Assembly: GCA_016185815.1 (NCBI GenBank)
Contig: JACPMT010000012.1
Coordinates: forward strand, 1-16,061
Source of the DNA: Candidatus Woesearchaeota archaeon
Lineage (GTDB): Archaea; Nanobdellota; Nanobdellia; Woesearchaeales; GW2011-AR4
Direction of reading: 5' to 3'
DNA length: 16,061 bases
Both the position numbers and the translations under genes were made by a program. The notes beneath the pieces were generated by a model that was not told the DNA's origin, searched no databases, and saw nothing but the letters and a program-made list of their open reading frames with translations. Of this stretch, positions 13,300 through 16,061 are shown piece by piece. Position 1 is the stretch's first letter. Each line of letters opens with the position of its first letter.

Positions 13300-13827
13300 T
13301 CACTCTCCCTCAAACTCAACCATCGAAAATAATTTATGCTCCTTTCCTTCTATTTTTTCCCTGCCTCGCAAATCAGGCAGTTCAATTATGACTGCACATT
13401 CAACTACCTCTCCACTTAGTTTTTTTATCAGATTTATTGCAGCAGCCAAAGAACCACCAGTCGCAATCAAATCGTCAACAAGCAAAACTTTAGCTCCTTT
13501 GGGGATTGCATCAATATGCATCTCTACAGTTGCCCTTCCATACTCCAGTTCATAGCTTTCTTTCTCAGTTTTATGCGGCAGTTTTCCTTCTTTTCTTATA
13601 GGGATAAAACCTTTGCGGAGCTTTGATGCAAGCGCGCCGCCAATGATAAAGCCTCTGCTTTCAATGCCTGCCACCAAATCAATAGGCACATTCTTGTATC
13701 TTTCATAGAATTTGTCAATGACATAATTGAATGCTTTCTCGTCTTTAAGCAATGTCGTAATGTCCCTGAACATCACCCCATGTTTCGGCCAGTGGGGAAT
13801 TGTCCTTATGGTTGCTTTAATGTCCAT
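13300..13827 (-). CDS. apt: Adenine phosphoribosyltransferase
   Basis: A 175-residue type I phosphoribosyltransferase of the bacterial APRT kind. Visible signatures are FRDITTLLKD (20-29), GIESRGFIIGGALA (54-67), IRKEGKLPHKT (77-87), SYELEYG (91-97) and the PRPP-binding loop VLLVDDLIATGGS (114-126). Length matches the family, about 170-180 residues. It makes AMP from adenine and PRPP in the cytoplasm and so salvages the adenine released from methylthioadenosine or related nucleosides. Archaea more often use other adenine salvage proteins, so a bacterial-type gene may reflect old transfer. A TATA-like box (13851-13860) lies about 28 nt upstream of the ATG. Confidence 0.93.
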   Translation of the reverse strand: MDIKATIRTIPHWPKHGVMFRDITTLLKDEKAFNYVIDKFYERYKNVPIDLVAGIESRGFIIGGALASKLRKGFIPIRKEGKLPHKTEKESYELEYGRATVEMHIDAIPKGAKVLLVDDLIATGGSLAAAINLIKKLSGEVVECAVIIELPDLRGREKIEGKEHKLFSMVEFEGE

Positions 13828-13850
13828 GACTTTTGAGAATTTTAGGTTGT

Positions 13851-13860
13851 ATTTATATTT
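13851..13860 (-). promoter_or_regulatory. TATA-like box of the apt gene
   Basis: Minus-strand AAATATAAAT lies about 28 nt upstream of the ATG at 13827, implying a leaderless mRNA. It lies in the 51-nt gap after the upstream orphan gene, so apt seems to have its own promoter. Confidence 0.45.
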
Positions 13861-13878
13861 TTGGAGTTAAAAATCAAT

Positions 13879-14346
13879 TTAGGCTTTGGAAGGTTCAAAC
13901 CCTCCCCCGCCGCTTTTGCTTTTTGGCCTGTAATAAATAGTGGGTGGCATTGCTGTTCTTTTGGCATCATCTATCCTTAAAACACGTTTATATATTTGTT
14001 CAAAATCTTCTGTTAGCATTTGAAACAATTCTTGATTTTCCCAATCAAATTTTTCTGCGGTTGCATATTTTAGGATTTTGCTAAGTTTCTGCATCGCAAG
14101 CCAGTCATCATCTGAAATGCCTAAATTAAGAATCGCTTCAAGCCTACTGGGAATTGCCATTAATTCGTCTTTATGCTGGCCAATTCCATGTCCTAATGGC
14201 TCTTGACCGCAGTAAACAGATGGGTGTTGCGAAATATAGTGGTTTGAAGCTAGGTTTAGTATTCCTTTCATTACATTCAAAATCGTAAAAACCGAATTGC
14301 TAGCGTCTGTCGGAGGAGAAGCAGCTTGGGGAGTGGTACTTGCCAT
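13879..14346 (-). CDS. Hypothetical protein, mostly helical, unknown function
   Basis: A 155-residue protein, not recognised. The first 18 residues are rich in Ala, Pro, Ser and Thr and look disordered. Residues 19-130 look helical (VFTILNVMKGILNLAS, AIPSRLEAILNLGI, DDDWLAMQKLSKILKYAT, NQELFQMLTEDFEQIYKRV). The end is basic with four glycines (KSKSGGGGFEPSKA). There is one Cys, no signal peptide and no membrane span. A TATA-like box (14371-14380) about 29 nt upstream of the ATG supports the start. It precedes apt on the same strand and is divergent from the mtnA gene, so a link to the salvage genes is possible but unsupported. Confidence 0.6.
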   Translation of the reverse strand: MASTTPQAASPPTDASNSVFTILNVMKGILNLASNHYISQHPSVYCGQEPLGHGIGQHKDELMAIPSRLEAILNLGISDDDWLAMQKLSKILKYATAEKFDWENQELFQMLTEDFEQIYKRVLRIDDAKRTAMPPTIYYRPKSKSGGGGFEPSKA

Positions 14347-14370
14347 TTATCCATAAGCAAGCAAGCAGTT

Positions 14371-14380
14371 ATTTAAATTT
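14371..14380 (-). promoter_or_regulatory. TATA-like box of the orphan gene at 13879-14346
   Basis: The self-complementary AT stretch ATTTAAATTT (core ATTTAAAT) lies about 29 nt upstream of the ATG at 14346, in the divergent 93-nt gap before mtnA. Confidence 0.4.
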
Positions 14381-14409
14381 TTGCATTAATCATCACCTAA
14401 TAAACAATC

Positions 14410-14419
14410 TTTTTAAACA
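14410..14419 (+). promoter_or_regulatory. TATA-like box of the mtnA/SRPBCC pair
   Basis: TTTTTAAACA is centred about 25 nt before the ATG at 14440. This favours that ATG, as a leaderless start, over the in-frame TTG at 14434. Confidence 0.45.
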
Positions 14420-14439
14420 AAATAGCATTACTATTGATT

Positions 14440-15525
14440 ATGCTCATCAACAACCAAAACTACAGAACTGTCTGGATGCAGTATAATTTTGTTTATTTGA
14501 TAAACCAGCAATTACTGCCGCATAAATTTGAAATCTATAAATGTAAAAACTATATTGAAACTGCAAATGCAATAAAAACAATGATTGTAAGGGGAGCGCC
14601 TGCAATCGGCGCAACAGGAGCTTTCGGAATTGCTCAGGCTGCCTTGGAGTTTAAAGAAGACAATTTTGAGGATTTTAAAAATTATATTGAAAATGCATCG
14701 GGAATATTAAAATCAACAAGGCCGACTGCAAATGACTTGTTTTATGCAATTGATTTTGTTAAGGAAAAAATATTGAAAAATTTTAATGTTAATGATGCGA
14801 AAAAAGATGCGGTAAAACTAGCCAATGAATACGCTGACTGGAATGCAGAATTGTGCAGGCAGATTGGAGAGCACGGCAACAACTTAATAAAAAACAATCA
14901 AAATATACTGACGCATTGCAATGCAGGAGCTCTTGCTTGCGTTGACTTCGGGACTGCATTAGCCCCGATTAGGGTTGCGCATTACAGCAAAAAGAGTATT
15001 TTTGTGTATGTAGACGAGACAAGGCCGAGAAACCAGGGCGCATCTTTAACGGCATGGGAATTGGCTCAGGAAAAAATAAGCCATGCAATAATTGCAGACA
15101 ATGCAGCCGGATTTTTCATGAAAAAGGGAAAAATAGACTTTGCAATTGTGGGAGCCGACAGGATTGCAATGAACGGCGATGTTGCAAACAAGATAGGCAC
15201 CTATGAAAAGGCAGTCCTTGCAAAAGAAAACAACATTCCTTTTTATGTTGCAGCGCCATTGTCAACATTCGACACTAAATGCAAAACAGGTGACGATATC
15301 CCGATAGAAGAAAGAAGCGAAGATGAATTGTTATACATTCATGGCATTGACGAAGACAAAAAAATAAAAAAAATAAGGATAGCGCCAGAGCAAAGTTCTG
15401 CGAAAAATCCTGCTTTTGATGTCACGCCAGCAAAATACATAACGGGCATTATAACTGAAAAGGGAATCTTAAAGCCGATAAAACAGGAGATTGAAAGGTT
15501 TGTTAATCTAAAAAATGCTGATTAA
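14440..15525 (+). CDS. mtnA: S-methyl-5-thioribose-1-phosphate isomerase (MtnA)
   Basis: A 361-residue member of the aIF2B/MtnA isomerase family. The subfamily motifs are MIVRGAPAIGATGAFG (48-63), ILTHCNAGALA (156-166), VDETRPRNQGASLTAWEL (191-208), IVGADRIAMNGDVANKIGTY (236-255), YVAAPLSTFD, IPIEERS and NPAFDVTPAKYITGIITEKG. Catalytic residues are Cys160 and Asp240, the same positions reported for Bacillus subtilis MtnA. Length and C-terminal motifs favour MtnA over the shorter ribose-1,5-bisphosphate isomerase and over true eIF2B subunits. It converts 5-methylthioribose 1-phosphate (and in some organisms 5-deoxyribose 1-phosphate) to the ribulose form. The next gene starts 11 nt before its stop. 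Confidence 0.92.
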   Translation: MLINNQNYRTVWMQYNFVYLINQQLLPHKFEIYKCKNYIETANAIKTMIVRGAPAIGATGAFGIAQAALEFKEDNFEDFKNYIENASGILKSTRPTANDLFYAIDFVKEKILKNFNVNDAKKDAVKLANEYADWNAELCRQIGEHGNNLIKNNQNILTHCNAGALACVDFGTALAPIRVAHYSKKSIFVYVDETRPRNQGASLTAWELAQEKISHAIIADNAAGFFMKKGKIDFAIVGADRIAMNGDVANKIGTYEKAVLAKENNIPFYVAAPLSTFDTKCKTGDDIPIEERSEDELLYIHGIDEDKKIKKIRIAPEQSSAKNPAFDVTPAKYITGIITEKGILKPIKQEIERFVNLKNAD

Positions 15526-15949
15526 AAAAGAAATTCTGATCAATGCCGATATCAAAAAAGTCTGGAAAGCCTTTTGTGATCTAGAAAAGTGGCCAAAATG
15601 GGGTGGATATATAGTGAGCACCAGATGGCTTACAAACCAGAGATGGAAAAAAGGCGCGAAATTTGCACAGACGATAAAAGGCTTTTACTTTATTAAGAAA
15701 CTGACTTCAAATACAGAAATAATTAAAGTGAGGCCCCATAGTTTGATAAAATGGGCAGGCACTCGGAAGCTGATAAAAGGCACGCATACTTTCAAATTTG
15801 AAAAAATTGATGGCAAAACAAAAGTTTCAAACATTGAAAATTTTACCGGATTGCTTGCACCGGTATTGTTTCCACTAATAAAAAGCAATTTCAACTTTTA
15901 TTTTGAGCAGTTCCTCAAGGGTTTAAAAAAAGAGTCTGAGCGACAATAA
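15515..15949 (+). CDS. SRPBCC (START-like) superfamily protein
   Basis: A 144-residue protein with the polyketide cyclase/START-like helix-grip layout. The N-terminal strand and helix are ILINADIKKVWKAFCDLEKWPKWG (8-31 in two adjoining pieces: strand to about 13, helix to about 26), then beta strands (RWKKGAKFAQTIKGFYFIKK, EIIKVRPHSLIKWAG, GTHTFKFEKIDGKTKVSN), then a long C-terminal helix (FYFEQFLKGLKKESER). Such proteins hold hydrophobic ligands in a deep cavity, and some are cyclases or stress proteins. The ligand here is unknown. It overlaps mtnA by 11 nt and is surely co-transcribed with it. It lies directly upstream of the aldolase, so a shared pathway role is possible. Confidence 0.78.
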   Translation: MLIKKEILINADIKKVWKAFCDLEKWPKWGGYIVSTRWLTNQRWKKGAKFAQTIKGFYFIKKLTSNTEIIKVRPHSLIKWAGTRKLIKGTHTFKFEKIDGKTKVSNIENFTGLLAPVLFPLIKSNFNFYFEQFLKGLKKESERQ

Positions 15950-15958
15950 ATCAATAAC

Positions 15959-15968
15959 CTTTATAAAC
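15959..15968 (+). promoter_or_regulatory. TATA-like box of the LsrF-like gene
   Basis: CTTTATAAAC is centred about 24 nt before the ATG at 15987, so the aldolase gene probably has its own leaderless transcript despite the 37-nt gap to the previous gene. Confidence 0.5.
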
Positions 15969-15986
15969 TCAAATATATTTTATTGA

Positions 15987-16061
15987 ATGAGATTAAAAAT
16001 GGATTGGGGGATGAAGAACAGGCTGGCAAGGATTTTTAACCAGAGCAGACATAGGACTGTG
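15987..16061 (+). CDS. LsrF-like class I (DhnA/FbaB-type) aldolase, N-terminal fragment
   Basis: Only the first 25 codons are in the window, open to its end. Residues 5-25 (MDWGMKNRLARIFN then QSRHRTV) match the start of the LsrF/DhnA class I aldolase group, whose members have a D-W-G-M..RL.RIFNP..G.TVML opening. Known members include LsrF (thiolase acting on phospho-AI-2 breakdown products), archaeal fructose-bisphosphate aldolase and ADH synthase. The catalytic Lys and Asp are beyond the window, so the activity cannot be decided. An internal ATG at 15999 is an alternative start, but the TATA-like box spacing favours 15987. Confidence 0.65.
   Translation, partial: MRLKMDWGMKNRLARIFNQSRHRTV

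Noticed and set aside
14434..14439. TTG start for mtnA
   Set aside because: The ATG at 14440 fits the promoter spacing and gives catalytic Cys160 and Asp240 the same numbering as the well-studied B. subtilis enzyme.
14440..15525. Ribose-1,5-bisphosphate isomerase (RuBisCO/AMP pathway) as the identity of the aIF2B-like gene
   Set aside because: The protein is longer than that family and carries the MtnA-specific RGAPAIG, IPIEERS and NPAFDVTP blocks. No RuBisCO or AMP phosphorylase is in the window.

Overview
The window is AT-rich and reads as archaeal. It carries archaeal/eukaryotic-type ribosomal proteins (eL33/L35Ae, uL16/L10e, eS6/S6e), the gamma subunit of archaeal initiation factor 2, and TATA-like boxes placed about 24-29 nt before most start codons, which suggests largely leaderless mRNAs. 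Tight packing, a Cys-rich membrane-anchored lipase, a DUF112/TctA permease paired with an OB-fold protein, and many short orphan genes fit a DPANN-type archaeon (Woesearchaeota/Pacearchaeota-like). That lineage assignment is my inference, not something the sequence proves.

Layout. 1-267: C-terminal end of a YprB-like RNase H-fold exonuclease. 319-2206 (minus): a membrane-anchored OB-fold protein overlapping a TctA/DUF112 permease by 4 nt, then eL33 with its own promoter. 2207-2639: a 433-nt intergenic region filled with a chain of hairpins. 2640-4267 (plus): uL16, then an MscS-type channel. 4271-6649 (minus): a 792-residue lipase-like exoprotein converging on the MscS gene. 6890-8614 (plus): a CPA2 cation/proton antiporter with an unusual membrane C-terminus, then a small orphan (8750-9034). 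9236-11257 (plus): eS6 and aIF2-gamma. 11301-11917 (minus): a VapBC toxin-antitoxin pair. 12026-13299 (plus): a small secreted 4-Cys protein translationally coupled to a SAM methyltransferase. 13300-14346 (minus): adenine phosphoribosyltransferase and an orphan. 14440-16061 (plus): methylthioribose-1-phosphate isomerase (MtnA), an overlapping SRPBCC protein, and the start of an LsrF-like class I aldolase.

Functional themes. The first is translation (eL33, uL16, eS6, aIF2-gamma). The second is envelope function: permease, MscS channel, antiporter, surface hydrolase and a secreted Cys protein. The third is a possible salvage set at the right end, where APRT, MtnA and an aldolase could together recycle the adenine and the sugar phosphate of methylthioadenosine or 5'-deoxyadenosine.

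The most novel signal is non-coding. Two intergenic elements, 2374-2437 (plus) and 9843-9931 (minus), share a conserved sequence and the same fold: a block next to a terminal stem, then GTGCTCGGC, a variable hairpin arm, and GCCTCGCCTA. The arm differs in sequence but is base-paired in both copies. A third, more divergent structured region lies at 9064-9171. All three lie beside translation genes. They look like a dispersed, palindrome-rich repeat or structured-RNA family that I do not recognise.
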